DNA from: Bradyrhizobium sp. Ec3.3
GTDB lineage: Bacteria; Pseudomonadota; Alphaproteobacteria; Rhizobiales; Xanthobacteraceae
Length of the DNA stretch: 64,000 bases
Assembly: GCF_000472925.1 (NCBI RefSeq)
Contig: NZ_AXAS01000044.1
Coordinates: forward strand, 1-64,000
Direction of reading: 5' to 3'
Part shown: positions 8,255 to 16,157 of the stretch, piece by piece
How positions within the stretch are numbered: the first letter of the stretch is position 1
How the letters are laid out: the number at the start of each line of letters is the position of its first letter
Translations under genes and position numbers: made by a program
The notes under the pieces: generated by a model
Database searches by the model: none
Seen by the model: only the letters and a program-made list of their open reading frames with translations
Told to the model about the DNA's origin: nothing

Positions 8255-9127
8255 TTACTTGCCGCCGCCGAGCGAGTGGACGTAGACCGCCATCGCCTTG
8301 AGGGTGGCCGGATCAAGCCGTCCCTCCCACGCCGGCATGACACCGGAGCGGCCCTGGCTGATGGTCTCGATCAGGGTCGCCTCGTCCGAGCCGTAGAGCC
8401 AGATCTTGTCGGTCAGGTTGGGCGCGCCCATGTCCTGATTGCCCTTGCCGCCGTCGCCATGGCAGGCGACGCAGTTCTCAGTGAAGATCTTTTCGCCCTT
8501 GGCGGCATCAAAGCCCTGCCGGGTCGGCAGGCCCGAGAGCGAACGGACGTAGTTGGCGACCGTGACGATCTCGTCGGGCTTCAGCACGCCGTCCTTGCCG
8601 AAGGCGAGCATCTGGCCCTCATGGGTCTTGGCATGGCCGGACCGCGCGCCATACTGGATGGTCTGCATGATCTGGTCGAGCGTGCCGCCCCACAGCCAGT
8701 CGTCGTCATTGAGGTTCGGGAAGCCCTTTGCGCCGGCGGCACCGCTGCCGTGGCATGGCGCGCAATTGTCGCCGAATACGACCCTGCCCTTGGCACGCGC
8801 GAGCGCCAGCAGCGCCGGATCCTTTTCGATGTCGGCGAGCGGGGTGGCAGCCAGCGCCGCCATCTTCTCGCCGCGGGCCGCCTCGAGGTTGGCGAGTTCC
8901 ACTGCGAGGTTGGCGCGCGTCGAATAGCCGAACAAACCGGGCGTATTGGTTGTGATGAGCGGCCAGGCCGGATAGACGATCCAGTAGCCGATCGCCCAGA
9001 CGATGGTGAGGTAGAACGTCACCAGCCACCAGCGCGGCAAGGGCGTATTCAGCTCCTTGATACCGTCCCATTCGTGTCCGGTCGTAGTCTTGCCGGAGAC
9101 GCTGTCGAATTCACCGTGGTCGGTCAT
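8255..9127 (-). CDS. fixP: cbb3 oxidase diheme subunit FixP/CcoP
   Basis: A 290-residue membrane-anchored diheme cytochrome c, subunit III of the cbb3-type terminal oxidase. It takes electrons from the bc1 complex and soluble cytochromes. A short cytoplasmic N-terminus leads to one membrane helix (about 35-55). Two periplasmic cytochrome c domains follow, with heme motifs CAPCH and CVACH. It lies six bases after fixQ as the last gene of fixNOQP. Length and domain order are standard. Confidence 0.96.
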   Translation of the reverse strand: MTDHGEFDSVSGKTTTGHEWDGIKELNTPLPRWWLVTFYLTIVWAIGYWIVYPAWPLITTNTPGLFGYSTRANLAVELANLEAARGEKMAALAATPLADIEKDPALLALARAKGRVVFGDNCAPCHGSGAAGAKGFPNLNDDDWLWGGTLDQIMQTIQYGARSGHAKTHEGQMLAFGKDGVLKPDEIVTVANYVRSLSGLPTRQGFDAAKGEKIFTENCVACHGDGGKGNQDMGAPNLTDKIWLYGSDEATLIETISQGRSGVMPAWEGRLDPATLKAMAVYVHSLGGGK

Positions 9128-9133
9128 GATCCC

Positions 9134-9298
9134 TTACTCCTCGCGCAACGGCAGTCGCGCCGCTTCGTCGAAAGCGGCCTTGTTGCGCGGCCAGAATGCG
9201 TAGGCGACGATCGCGAGAAAGATCGCGACGAAGACCGGCGTCCAGATCGTCGTCACGAGATCGGACGCAAAGTTATGGACTGTCAGAATTGCTTTCAT
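9134..9298 (-). CDS. fixQ: cbb3 oxidase small subunit FixQ/CcoQ
   Basis: A 54-residue protein with one membrane helix (about 18-36), then FWPRNKAAFDEAARLPL, the conserved CcoQ tail. FixQ stabilises the interaction of FixP with the FixNO core. It is too short for most automatic gene calls but sits exactly where expected, 13 bases after fixO and six before fixP. Confidence 0.95.
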   Translation of the reverse strand: MKAILTVHNFASDLVTTIWTPVFVAIFLAIVAYAFWPRNKAAFDEAARLPLREE

Positions 9299-9311
9299 CG
9301 TTCATGCCTTC

Positions 9312-10046
9312 TCAGCGGAGATTGGCTTTCTCGTTGTAGAGCTTGAAGTCGACGAGCGTGCCGAGCATCTGGAGGTAGGCGATCAGCGCGTCCATCTCGG
9401 TCGGCGTGCCCGGCTTGCCGTCGAAGTTGCGCACCACCGCCTTGGCGTAGCGCTTGGTGAAGGCATCGCTGCCGGCATTGTCCGGATCGGCCTGCGCCTT
9501 CAGGTCATTGGCCGCATTGGCGATCTGGTCGTCGCTGTAGGGCACGCCGACGGCCTTGAGCGTCCGCATGTGATCGGCAATCGTGGCGGGATCGACTTCA
9601 TTCTCGGCCAGGAACGGATAGCCCGGCATCACCGACTGCGGCACGATGGCGCGCGGGTTGGTCAGATGGGTCACGTGCCAGTCGTCGGAATATTTGGCGC
9701 CGACGCGGGCAAGATCCGGACCGGTACGCTTGGAGCCCCACTGGAACGGGTGGTCGTACATGCTCTCGGCAGCGAGCGAAAAGTGACCGTAGCGCTCGAC
9801 CTCGTCGCGCAAGGGACGGATCATCTGCGAGTGGCAGAGATAGCAGCCCTCGCGGACGTAGATGTTGCGGCCGGCGAGCTCGAGCGGCGTATAGGGCCTG
9901 ACCCCGTCGACCACCTCGATGGTGCTCTTGAGGTAGAACAGCGGCGCGATTTCGACGAGACCGCCGATCGAGATCACCAGCAGGATGCCGACGACCAGGA
10001 TGATCGAGTTCTTTTCGAAGATTTGGTGGCGTGACCAGAACGACAT
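9312..10046 (-). CDS. fixO: cbb3 oxidase monoheme subunit FixO/CcoO
   Basis: A 244-residue membrane-anchored monoheme cytochrome c, subunit II of the cbb3 oxidase. One N-terminal membrane helix (about 15-38) is followed by the heme motif CYLCH and the conserved tail of CcoO with PTEMDALIAYLQMLG. I chose the ATG at 10046 with GAGGAG upstream; an open frame continues to 10400 but lies inside fixN. It starts 11 bases after the fixN stop, consistent with one fixNOQP transcript. Confidence 0.96.
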   Translation of the reverse strand: MSFWSRHQIFEKNSIILVVGILLVISIGGLVEIAPLFYLKSTIEVVDGVRPYTPLELAGRNIYVREGCYLCHSQMIRPLRDEVERYGHFSLAAESMYDHPFQWGSKRTGPDLARVGAKYSDDWHVTHLTNPRAIVPQSVMPGYPFLAENEVDPATIADHMRTLKAVGVPYSDDQIANAANDLKAQADPDNAGSDAFTKRYAKAVVRNFDGKPGTPTEMDALIAYLQMLGTLVDFKLYNEKANLR

Positions 10047-10057
10047 TGCTGAGCTCC

Positions 10058-11707
10058 TCATTCCGCCGGCTGAAGAGCGACGGGCATCTGCACTTCCGCC
10101 TCGCCGACGCGCACGGTCATCCAGAGATTGTAGGCCATGATCAGCGCGCCGATCAGGAACAGCCCTCCGCCGGCCGCACGGATGACGTAGAAGGGATGCA
10201 TCGCCTCGACGGTCTCGATGAAGGAATATTCGAGGAAGCCGAGCGAGGTGTAGGCGCGCCACATCAGGCCCTGGAGGATGCCGGACACCCACATCGCCGA
10301 GATGTAGAGGACGATGCCAAGCGTCGCGATCCAGAAGTGCCAGTTGACGAGCTTGAGGCTGTAGAGGCCCTTGCGGTTCCAGGCCCACGGCACGAGGCAA
10401 TACAGCGCGCCGAAGGAGACGAAGCCCACCCAGCCGAGCGCGCCGGAATGCACGTGGCCGATGGTCCAGTCAGTGTAGTGGCTGAGCGAGTTGACGACCT
10501 TGATCGACATCATCGGGCCTTCGAAGGTCGACATGCCGTAGAAGGCGACGGAGACCACGAGCATGCGCAGCACGGGATCGGTGCGCAGCTTGTCCCAGGC
10601 GCCCGACAGCGTCATCAGGCCGTTGATCATGCCGCCCCAGGACGGCATCCACAGCATCACCGAGAAGGTCATGCCGAGCGTCTGCGTCCAGTCCGGCAGC
10701 GCGGTGTAGTGCAGATGGTGCGGGCCGGCCCAGATGTAGAGGAAGATCAGCGACCAGAAGTGGATGATCGACAGCCGGTAGGAATAGACCGGCCGCTCGG
10801 CGCGCTTGGGGATGAAATAGTACATGATGGCAAGGAAGCCGGCCGTCAGGAAGAAGCCGACAGCGTTGTGGCCGTACCACCACTGGAACATCGCATCCTG
10901 CACGCCAGCCCAGGCGACGTAGGACTTGGAGCCGAACACCGAGACGGGAAGCGCGGGATTATTGCCGAGATGCAGGACGGCAATGGTCACGATGAAGGCG
11001 AGATAGAACCAGTTCGCGACGAAGATGTGCGGTTCCTTGCGCTTAATCACCGTGATGAGGAAGACAAGCAGGTAGACTACCCAGACGATGGTCAGCCAGA
11101 GGTCCGCATACCATTCCGGCTCGGCATATTCCTTGGACTGGGTAACCCCGAGCAGATAGCCGGTGCCGGCGACGAGGATGAAGAAGTTGTAGCCGACCAC
11201 GACGAACCAGGGCGCGAGTTCACCGGCAAGCCGGACACGGCAGGACTTCTGCACGACGTAGAAAGAGGATGCGATCAGCACGTTGCCGCCGAACGCGAAG
11301 ATCACCGCCGAGGTGTGCAGCGGACGCAGGCGGCCAAAACTCGTCCAGGGCAGATCGAAGTTGAGCGCTGGCCAGGCGAGCTGCGAGGCGATGATCAGGC
11401 CGACCAGGAAGCCGGCGATGCCCCAGAACATCGACATGAAGGCGGAGAACTTGATCGGCCCCATATTGTAGTTGGGCCGGCCGTTGATCTCCGCAGGCGG
11501 CAGCGCCGCCGGGCGCTCGAAGTAGCGGTTGAGAATGACGAAGACCGCCGCGATGCTCGCCGCAGCGCTCAGCGATGCATGGAAGGCGAAGGGCGCGTCG
11601 AGCGCCTTGGCTGCCGCGACCACGCAGAGGAAGGCGGTGACTGCGAACACTACCGCCAGGCCGCTTTCACCGATGGTCATGGATTTGGAAATGGAGGGCT
11701 GGCTCAT
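10058..11707 (-). CDS. fixN: cbb3 oxidase catalytic subunit FixN/CcoN
   Basis: A 549-residue heme-copper oxidase subunit I of the cbb3 type with about 12 membrane helices. It reduces oxygen at a high-affinity heme b3-CuB site, which allows respiration at the nanomolar oxygen of root nodules. Visible landmarks are PLHTSAV with a heme-ligating histidine, QWWYGHNAVGFFLT with the CuB histidine, GPHHLHYTALPDW (the other CuB histidines), and TIGHVHSGALGW near the high-spin heme. Its promoter carries a perfect FixK2 box centred about 63 bp upstream. The length is normal. Confidence 0.97.
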   Translation of the reverse strand: MSQPSISKSMTIGESGLAVVFAVTAFLCVVAAAKALDAPFAFHASLSAAASIAAVFVILNRYFERPAALPPAEINGRPNYNMGPIKFSAFMSMFWGIAGFLVGLIIASQLAWPALNFDLPWTSFGRLRPLHTSAVIFAFGGNVLIASSFYVVQKSCRVRLAGELAPWFVVVGYNFFILVAGTGYLLGVTQSKEYAEPEWYADLWLTIVWVVYLLVFLITVIKRKEPHIFVANWFYLAFIVTIAVLHLGNNPALPVSVFGSKSYVAWAGVQDAMFQWWYGHNAVGFFLTAGFLAIMYYFIPKRAERPVYSYRLSIIHFWSLIFLYIWAGPHHLHYTALPDWTQTLGMTFSVMLWMPSWGGMINGLMTLSGAWDKLRTDPVLRMLVVSVAFYGMSTFEGPMMSIKVVNSLSHYTDWTIGHVHSGALGWVGFVSFGALYCLVPWAWNRKGLYSLKLVNWHFWIATLGIVLYISAMWVSGILQGLMWRAYTSLGFLEYSFIETVEAMHPFYVIRAAGGGLFLIGALIMAYNLWMTVRVGEAEVQMPVALQPAE

Positions 11708-11763
11708 GCGGATTCTCTCTGAAAGAACACGCAGCCAGAAACCATATTCACACTCGCGGGGAA

Positions 11764-11777
11764 TTGATTGAAATCAA
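11764..11777 (-). promoter_or_regulatory. FixK2 box of fixNOQP
   Basis: TTGATTGAAATCAA matches TTGA-N6-TCAA exactly. The centre lies about 63 bp upstream of the fixN start, predicting a transcription start near 11730 if the box is at -40.5, as for class II FNR/FixK promoters. Confidence 0.9.
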
Positions 11778-11922
11778 GATAGTCGGATTTCCGGCGGCCC
11801 CGATCGACAGGACATCGCGAAGCAATATCAGCCGCTTACGTGGGTTTTTCGCGCGCACGACGGACCGCGCCTCCGGCAAATTCACGGAGCCCGGATGTCG
11901 CAAAAATGATCCAGCCGAAGTG

Positions 11923-12348
11923 CTAGTCGCGCGAGGTCGCCTTGAGCGCGGTGATGACGTTCTCCCGCGCAATGATGCCGACGAGCTTCTGCGTTCCGTC
12001 GAGCACGATGATGCTCCGAATCCGATGCTCGACCATGAGCTGGAGCACGCGGGTCAACCGCGTATCGGGGTGAACGTAAATGAATTCCGGCGTCATGACG
12101 TCGCCGACCTTGCGATTCATCAGGTCGAGATAGCGCGGCACCATCTGGCTCGGCGTGAACGCGAAGCATTTCAGGATGTCGAACTTGGTGACGATGCCGA
12201 CGACCTGCCCGTCCTCCTCGACCGGATAGCCGTTGAAGTCGTCGCGCTCGAACATCTCGCTGAGCTCGAGCATGTTGAGGTCGCGCACAACCGTCTTGAC
12301 GTTGCGCGTCATGTAGCCGTCGGTGGTCTGTTCAAGGAATCTGTACAC
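11923..12348 (-). CDS. two-CBS-domain protein
   Basis: A 141-residue protein made almost entirely of a pair of CBS domains (about 13-65 and 80-138), which usually bind adenine nucleotides and act as energy sensors. GYPVEEDGQVVGIVTKFDIL ends the first domain and RSIIVLDGTQKLVGIIARENVI the second. It starts at a GTG (12348) with AGAGGA upstream, 35 bases after the universal stress protein gene, so both are likely co-transcribed. The pair lies between fixL and fixN, as in B. diazoefficiens. There is no effector domain, so it probably acts through a partner. Confidence 0.85.
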   Translation of the reverse strand: MYRFLEQTTDGYMTRNVKTVVRDLNMLELSEMFERDDFNGYPVEEDGQVVGIVTKFDILKCFAFTPSQMVPRYLDLMNRKVGDVMTPEFIYVHPDTRLTRVLQLMVEHRIRSIIVLDGTQKLVGIIARENVITALKATSRD

Positions 12349-12383
12349 GGCGCGTCCTCTGATTGTCTTTCAGTCAACCGATG

Positions 12384-13217
12384 TTAGTGCGACAGCAGCA
12401 CGCAACGGGTTGATTGGGTGAGCAGATATTGCGTGACGCCGCCAAGGACCAATTCGCGGAACCTTGAATGGCCGTAAGCGCCGGCGACGATCAGGCCGGC
12501 TCCGACGTCGGCAGCCAACTGATCGAAATGGTCAGCCGCGGTTTCGTTCCGGCCCGCTTCCGACACCCGGGCGGTGGCCGTGATGCCATGGCGGGCGAGC
12601 CACGAAACGACGTCGGTGACGGAGGCCAGCACCGCCGGGCGATCGTCATCCGGCTCCGGAACAGCGACGATCGTGACCTCCCTAGCCTTGCGCAGCAGCG
12701 GCAGTGAATCGACGACCGCCCGCCGCGCCTCCGGCGTATCCTTCCAGGCCACCAGCACGCTGCGCAGATCGAGCCAGTTGAAACTGTCGGGCACGACCAG
12801 CAGCGGACGGCCGGCCTGCATCACCAGATCCTTGGGGCTCGCAAGCGAGAAGGCGTCCGAGAAGGCCGGGCTTTGCCCGCCGCTGACGATGATGTCGGCA
12901 CAACGCGCCTGCTGCAGCGCGTAACGCGCCGGGAAATCGACCGCGCCGCGCCACTCGACGTGCCCGCCGCGATTCCTGGTTGCGGCACGGAATTGCCCCT
13001 CCAGCTCCGCAAGGCGCTGCCGGACCGAGGTCTCGCCCCGGTCGATCAGACGCTGGGCCTCGGCGCCGTCGGTGAAATAGAGCGGCGGCGCGAACTGCGC
13101 CGCAGCAACGCCGACGATCGCCGCCTCGAAGCGCTCCGCGAGCTCGCCCGCGACCTGAAGCCTCGCCTCGTTGGGCTGACCAAGCGCCAGGCTGACCATG
13201 ACGGTCGCGTATGTCAT
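12384..13217 (-). CDS. tandem universal stress protein
   Basis: A 277-residue cytoplasmic protein with two UspA-like halves. The second half ends with GAYGHSRFRELVLGGVTQYLL, the ATP-binding G-x9-G(S/T)-type loop, followed by a short strand. The first half has IIVSGGQS with a less typical loop. I chose the ATG at 13217 with GGGAGA upstream. A FixK2-like box with one mismatch lies about 66 bp upstream, and the CBS gene follows, so the two genes probably belong to the low-oxygen response. It is divergent from fixL. Confidence 0.85.
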   Translation of the reverse strand: MTYATVMVSLALGQPNEARLQVAGELAERFEAAIVGVAAAQFAPPLYFTDGAEAQRLIDRGETSVRQRLAELEGQFRAATRNRGGHVEWRGAVDFPARYALQQARCADIIVSGGQSPAFSDAFSLASPKDLVMQAGRPLLVVPDSFNWLDLRSVLVAWKDTPEARRAVVDSLPLLRKAREVTIVAVPEPDDDRPAVLASVTDVVSWLARHGITATARVSEAGRNETAADHFDQLAADVGAGLIVAGAYGHSRFRELVLGGVTQYLLTQSTRCVLLSH

Positions 13218-13276
13218 TCCATGTCTCCCGAACCTGCCGATGTTGGCCATGCTAGGCGTGCCGCGGCGGGCGCGGG

Positions 13277-13290
13277 ATGAGATAGATCAA
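13277..13290 (-). promoter_or_regulatory. FixK2-like box of the usp-CBS genes
   Basis: On the minus strand TTGATCTATCTCAT matches TTGA-N6-TCAA at seven of eight positions. The centre is about 66 bp upstream of the universal stress protein start, close to the spacing at fixN and fixG. It also lies about 150 bp upstream of divergent fixL. Confidence 0.6.
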
Positions 13291-13430
13291 GCCCGCAGAC
13301 GGTTCGGACCGCGGCTGGACCGTTCAACCTGTCGCGAGGTAGCCGATCGCCGAACTTGCCTCCGAGGCGGCCATGCGCGAAATTGCAGCCGGAACCGCGC
13401 CCCCCGGACCCACGACAGGATGGAAGAAAA

Positions 13431-14945
13431 TTGAGCCCGACCCGCGTAACTCATCCGGCAGATGACGGTCGGGGCGAACATTTCCGGGTCCGGATCGAGG
13501 GATTCGGCGTCGGCACCTGGGACCTCGACCTCAAGACGCAGGAATTCGAGTGGTCGGATGCGGCCGGGGCCATGTTCGGCGTCGGCCGCGACCAGCCGGT
13601 CACCTACGAGATCTTCCTGTCGCGCCTCGAGCCGAGAGACCGCGAGCGGGTCGAAGCTGCGATCAGGCGCGTCGCCGAGCGCGGCGGCGGCTTCGACGTG
13701 TCGTTCCGAATCGCCGATTCCGGCAGAGGGCAATGGATCAGGGCCCGCGCCGGCCTGATCCGGGACGAAGCCGGTAGCGCACGCCATCTCAGCGGGATCT
13801 TCCTCGACATCGACGAGGAGAAGCAGGTCGAGGAGGCGCTGCGCACGCGCGAGACTCATCTCCGCTCGATCCTGCACACGATCCCCGATGCCATGATCGT
13901 CATCGACGGCCATGGCATCATCCAGCTGTTCAGCACGGCCGCCGAGCGCCTGTTCGGCTATTTGGAGCATGAGGCGATCGGCCAGAACGTCAGCATCCTG
14001 ATGCCCGAGCCCGACCGCTCCCGCCACGACAGCTATATCGCCCGCTATCGCACCACGCGCGATCCCCACATCATCGGCATCGGCCGCATCGTCACCGGCA
14101 AGCGGCGCGACGGCACGACGTTTCCGATGCACCTGTCGATCGGCGAGATGCAATCCGGCGGCGAGCCCTATTTCACCGGCTTCGTCCGCGACATGACCGA
14201 GCACCAGCACACCCAGGCGCGGCTCCAGGAATTGCAGTCCGAGCTCGTCCATGTCTCGCGCCTGAGCGCGATGGGCGAGATGGCCTCGGCGCTCGCACAC
14301 GAGCTCAACCAGCCGCTGGCGGCCATCAGCAACTATATGAAGGGTTCGCGCCGGCTGCTGGCGGGCAGCAGCGATCCGAACATCGAAAAGATCGAGAACG
14401 CGATGGACCGCGCCGCCGAGCAGGCGCTGCGCGCCGGCCAGATCATCCGCCGCCTGCGCGATTTCGTCTCGCGCGGCGAATCCGAGAAGCGGGTCGAGAG
14501 CCTCTCCAAGCTGATCGAAGAAGCCGGCGCCCTCGGCCTTGCCGGCGCGCGCGAGCAGAACGTCCAGCTCCGCTTCAACCTCAATTCGGAAGCCGACCTC
14601 GTGCTGGCCGACCGCGTGCAGATCCAGCAGGTGCTGGTCAACCTGTTCCGCAACGCGCTGGAGGCCATGGCGCAATCGCCACGGCGCGAGCTCGTCGTGA
14701 CCAACACCGAGGTGGCCGACGACATGATCGAAGTCGAGGTCGCCGATACGGGATCCGGCTTCCACGACGACGTGATACCGAACCTGTTCCAGACCTTCTT
14801 CACGACCAAGGAGACCGGCATGGGCGTGGGACTCTCCATCAGTCGCTCGATCATCGAGGCTCACGGCGGCCGCATGTGGGCCGCGAGCAACGCATCGGGC
14901 GGCGCGACGTTTCGTTTCACCTTGCCGGCAGCCGACGAGAACTGA
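13431..14945 (+). CDS. fixL: oxygen-sensing heme histidine kinase FixL
   Basis: A 504-residue soluble sensor kinase; the B. diazoefficiens protein has 505. Domains: an N-terminal PAS (about 15-128), a heme PAS (about 138-255) with the heme-ligating histidine in SRHDSY (about 199), and DPHIIGIGR containing the conserved His213 and Arg219 of the oxygen pocket. The kinase follows, with the phospho-acceptor in ALAHELNQP (about 290), then an ATPase domain with NLFRNALEA, DTGSGF and GMGVGLSIS. Oxygen bound to heme switches the kinase off. There is no suitable ATG; a TTG at 13431 with GGAAGA upstream gives the expected N-terminus SPTRVTHPADD. fixJ follows after three bases. Confidence 0.96.
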   Translation: MSPTRVTHPADDGRGEHFRVRIEGFGVGTWDLDLKTQEFEWSDAAGAMFGVGRDQPVTYEIFLSRLEPRDRERVEAAIRRVAERGGGFDVSFRIADSGRGQWIRARAGLIRDEAGSARHLSGIFLDIDEEKQVEEALRTRETHLRSILHTIPDAMIVIDGHGIIQLFSTAAERLFGYLEHEAIGQNVSILMPEPDRSRHDSYIARYRTTRDPHIIGIGRIVTGKRRDGTTFPMHLSIGEMQSGGEPYFTGFVRDMTEHQHTQARLQELQSELVHVSRLSAMGEMASALAHELNQPLAAISNYMKGSRRLLAGSSDPNIEKIENAMDRAAEQALRAGQIIRRLRDFVSRGESEKRVESLSKLIEEAGALGLAGAREQNVQLRFNLNSEADLVLADRVQIQQVLVNLFRNALEAMAQSPRRELVVTNTEVADDMIEVEVADTGSGFHDDVIPNLFQTFFTTKETGMGVGLSISRSIIEAHGGRMWAASNASGGATFRFTLPAADEN

Positions 14946-14948
14946 TCA

Positions 14949-15566
14949 ATGACCACCAAAGGACATGTCTACGTCATCGACGACGACGAGGCGATGCGGG
15001 ATTCGCTGAACTTCCTGCTGGATTCGTCCGGCTTCAGTGTCCGATTGTTCGAGACGGCGCAGAGCTTCCTCGATGCGCTGCCGGGCCTCTCCTTCGGCTG
15101 CGTGGTCTCCGACGTGCGCATGCCCGGGCTTGACGGGATCGAGCTCTTGAAGCGTATGAAGGCCACGCAAAGCCCATTCCCGATCCTGATCATGACCGGT
15201 CATGGCGACGTTCCGCTGGCGGTCGAAGCCATGAAGCTTGGCGCCGTCGATTTCCTCGAAAAGCCGTTCGATGACGATCGCCTGACCGCGATGATCGAAG
15301 CCGCGATCCACCAGGCCGAGCCTGCTGCCAAGAGCGAGGCGATCACGCAGGATATCGCCGCGCGTGTGGCCTCGCTCAGCCCGCGTGAGCGCCAGGTCAT
15401 GGAAGGGTTGATCGCGGGCCTCTCCAACAAGCTGATTGCCCGCGAATACGACATCAGCCCGCGCACCATCGAAGTGTATCGGGCGAACGTCATGACCAAG
15501 ATGCAGGCGGGCAGCCTGTCGGAGCTGGTGCGGCTGGCGATGCGCGCCGGCATGCTCAAGGATTGA
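14949..15566 (+). CDS. fixJ: response regulator FixJ
   Basis: A 205-residue NarL-type response regulator. The receiver domain (about 5-118) has the acidic pair at DDD11-13, phosphorylated Asp55 in VSDVRMPG, Thr in IMTGHG and Lys in EKPFD. The LuxR-type helix-turn-helix (about 138-198) contains LSPRERQVMEGL and ISPRTIEVYRANVM. Phosphorylated by FixL at low oxygen, it activates fixK2. It lies three bases after fixL, with the same order as in Bradyrhizobium. Confidence 0.96.
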   Translation: MTTKGHVYVIDDDEAMRDSLNFLLDSSGFSVRLFETAQSFLDALPGLSFGCVVSDVRMPGLDGIELLKRMKATQSPFPILIMTGHGDVPLAVEAMKLGAVDFLEKPFDDDRLTAMIEAAIHQAEPAAKSEAITQDIAARVASLSPRERQVMEGLIAGLSNKLIAREYDISPRTIEVYRANVMTKMQAGSLSELVRLAMRAGMLKD

Positions 15567-15578
15567 GGCGGCTTCGAC

Positions 15579-15592
15579 TTGAGGCATGTCAA
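15579..15592 (+). promoter_or_regulatory. FixK2 box between fixJ and the receiver gene
   Basis: TTGAGGCATGTCAA is a perfect TTGA-N6-TCAA site, 12 bp after the fixJ stop codon. With a class II spacing, transcription would start near 15626, giving the downstream receiver-only gene its own FixK2-controlled promoter. Confidence 0.8.
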
Positions 15593-15662
15593 GTCCGTCC
15601 CCTCGCCGCGTGCTAGCAAGGCTGCCATGACCGAGATCAGCCTGCATCATGAGCGGCATCCG

Positions 15663-16049
15663 ATGTCGTCCCCACTCAAGCCTACCGTCTATGTGGTCGA
15701 CGACGACGATGCCGTCCTGGGATCACTGCGATTCCTGCTGGAAACGGACGGCTTCGCCGTGCGGACCTTCAGGAATGCCACGGCATTGCTGAATGCCCCG
15801 AACTCTCCTGGCGCGGACTGCTACGTGATCGACTACAAGATGCCCGATATCAACGGTGTCGAGCTCGCCAGGCGCTTGCGCAAGTCGGAGGAAGACACGC
15901 CCGTGATCCTGATCACGGGCTATCCGGACGAGAATATTTCGACCCGGGCCGCCGCGGTCGGGATCAAGGACGTGATCTTGAAGCCGCTTCTCGACGAGAA
16001 TCTCATCAAGCGCATCCGTGGCGCCATCCAGGGCAAGCCCAAAAGTTGA
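15663..16049 (+). CDS. receiver-only response regulator
   Basis: A 128-residue single receiver domain without any output domain. Visible are VVDDDDA with the acidic cluster, the phosphorylation site in VIDYKMPD, the ITG switch threonine and the KP lysine near the end. Stand-alone receivers usually work as phosphate sinks or bind partners. I chose the ATG at 15663 because the FixK2 box predicts a transcription start near 15626, which makes the other ATG at 15627 essentially leaderless; the open frame continues upstream to 15579. It sits between fixJ and fixK2, as its counterpart does in B. diazoefficiens. A negative-feedback role on FixLJ is an inference. Confidence 0.82.
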   Translation: MSSPLKPTVYVVDDDDAVLGSLRFLLETDGFAVRTFRNATALLNAPNSPGADCYVIDYKMPDINGVELARRLRKSEEDTPVILITGYPDENISTRAAAVGIKDVILKPLLDENLIKRIRGAIQGKPKS

Positions 16050-16073
16050 CCTCGAGGGCTGACCTACGGGAAT

Positions 16074-16081
16074 CTACGTAG
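16074..16081 (+). promoter_or_regulatory. possible FixJ site of fixK2
   Basis: CTACGTAG matches seven of eight positions of the GTAMGTAG element described for FixJ targets in Sinorhizobium, and lies 77 bp before the fixK2 start. It is an eight-base palindrome. The site is a motif match only. Confidence 0.45.
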
Positions 16082-16157
16082 GTACACCTCCTTAAGATAT
16101 CGCTCGAAATTTTCACGCCCCGTGACCCGCGGTAACCATCTGCCATCTGAAATGGAG

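Noticed and set aside
8255..8300. Idea that fixP and fixG are one transcript without a promoter between them
   Set aside because: A hairpin and a perfect FixK2 box in this gap argue for separate promoters, although some read-through may occur.
10031..11722. A 563-codon plus-strand open frame over fixN
   Set aside because: fixN is certain from its heme-copper motifs; the opposite frame has no recognisable domain.
12349..12383. FixK-like TTGTCTTTCAGTCAA between usp and CBS genes
   Set aside because: The half-sites are seven, not six, bases apart and TTGT is a poor left half; the usp promoter probably serves both genes.
13287..14864. A 525-codon minus-strand open frame over fixL
   Set aside because: fixL is certain from its sequence and order, and the frame overlaps its kinase core.
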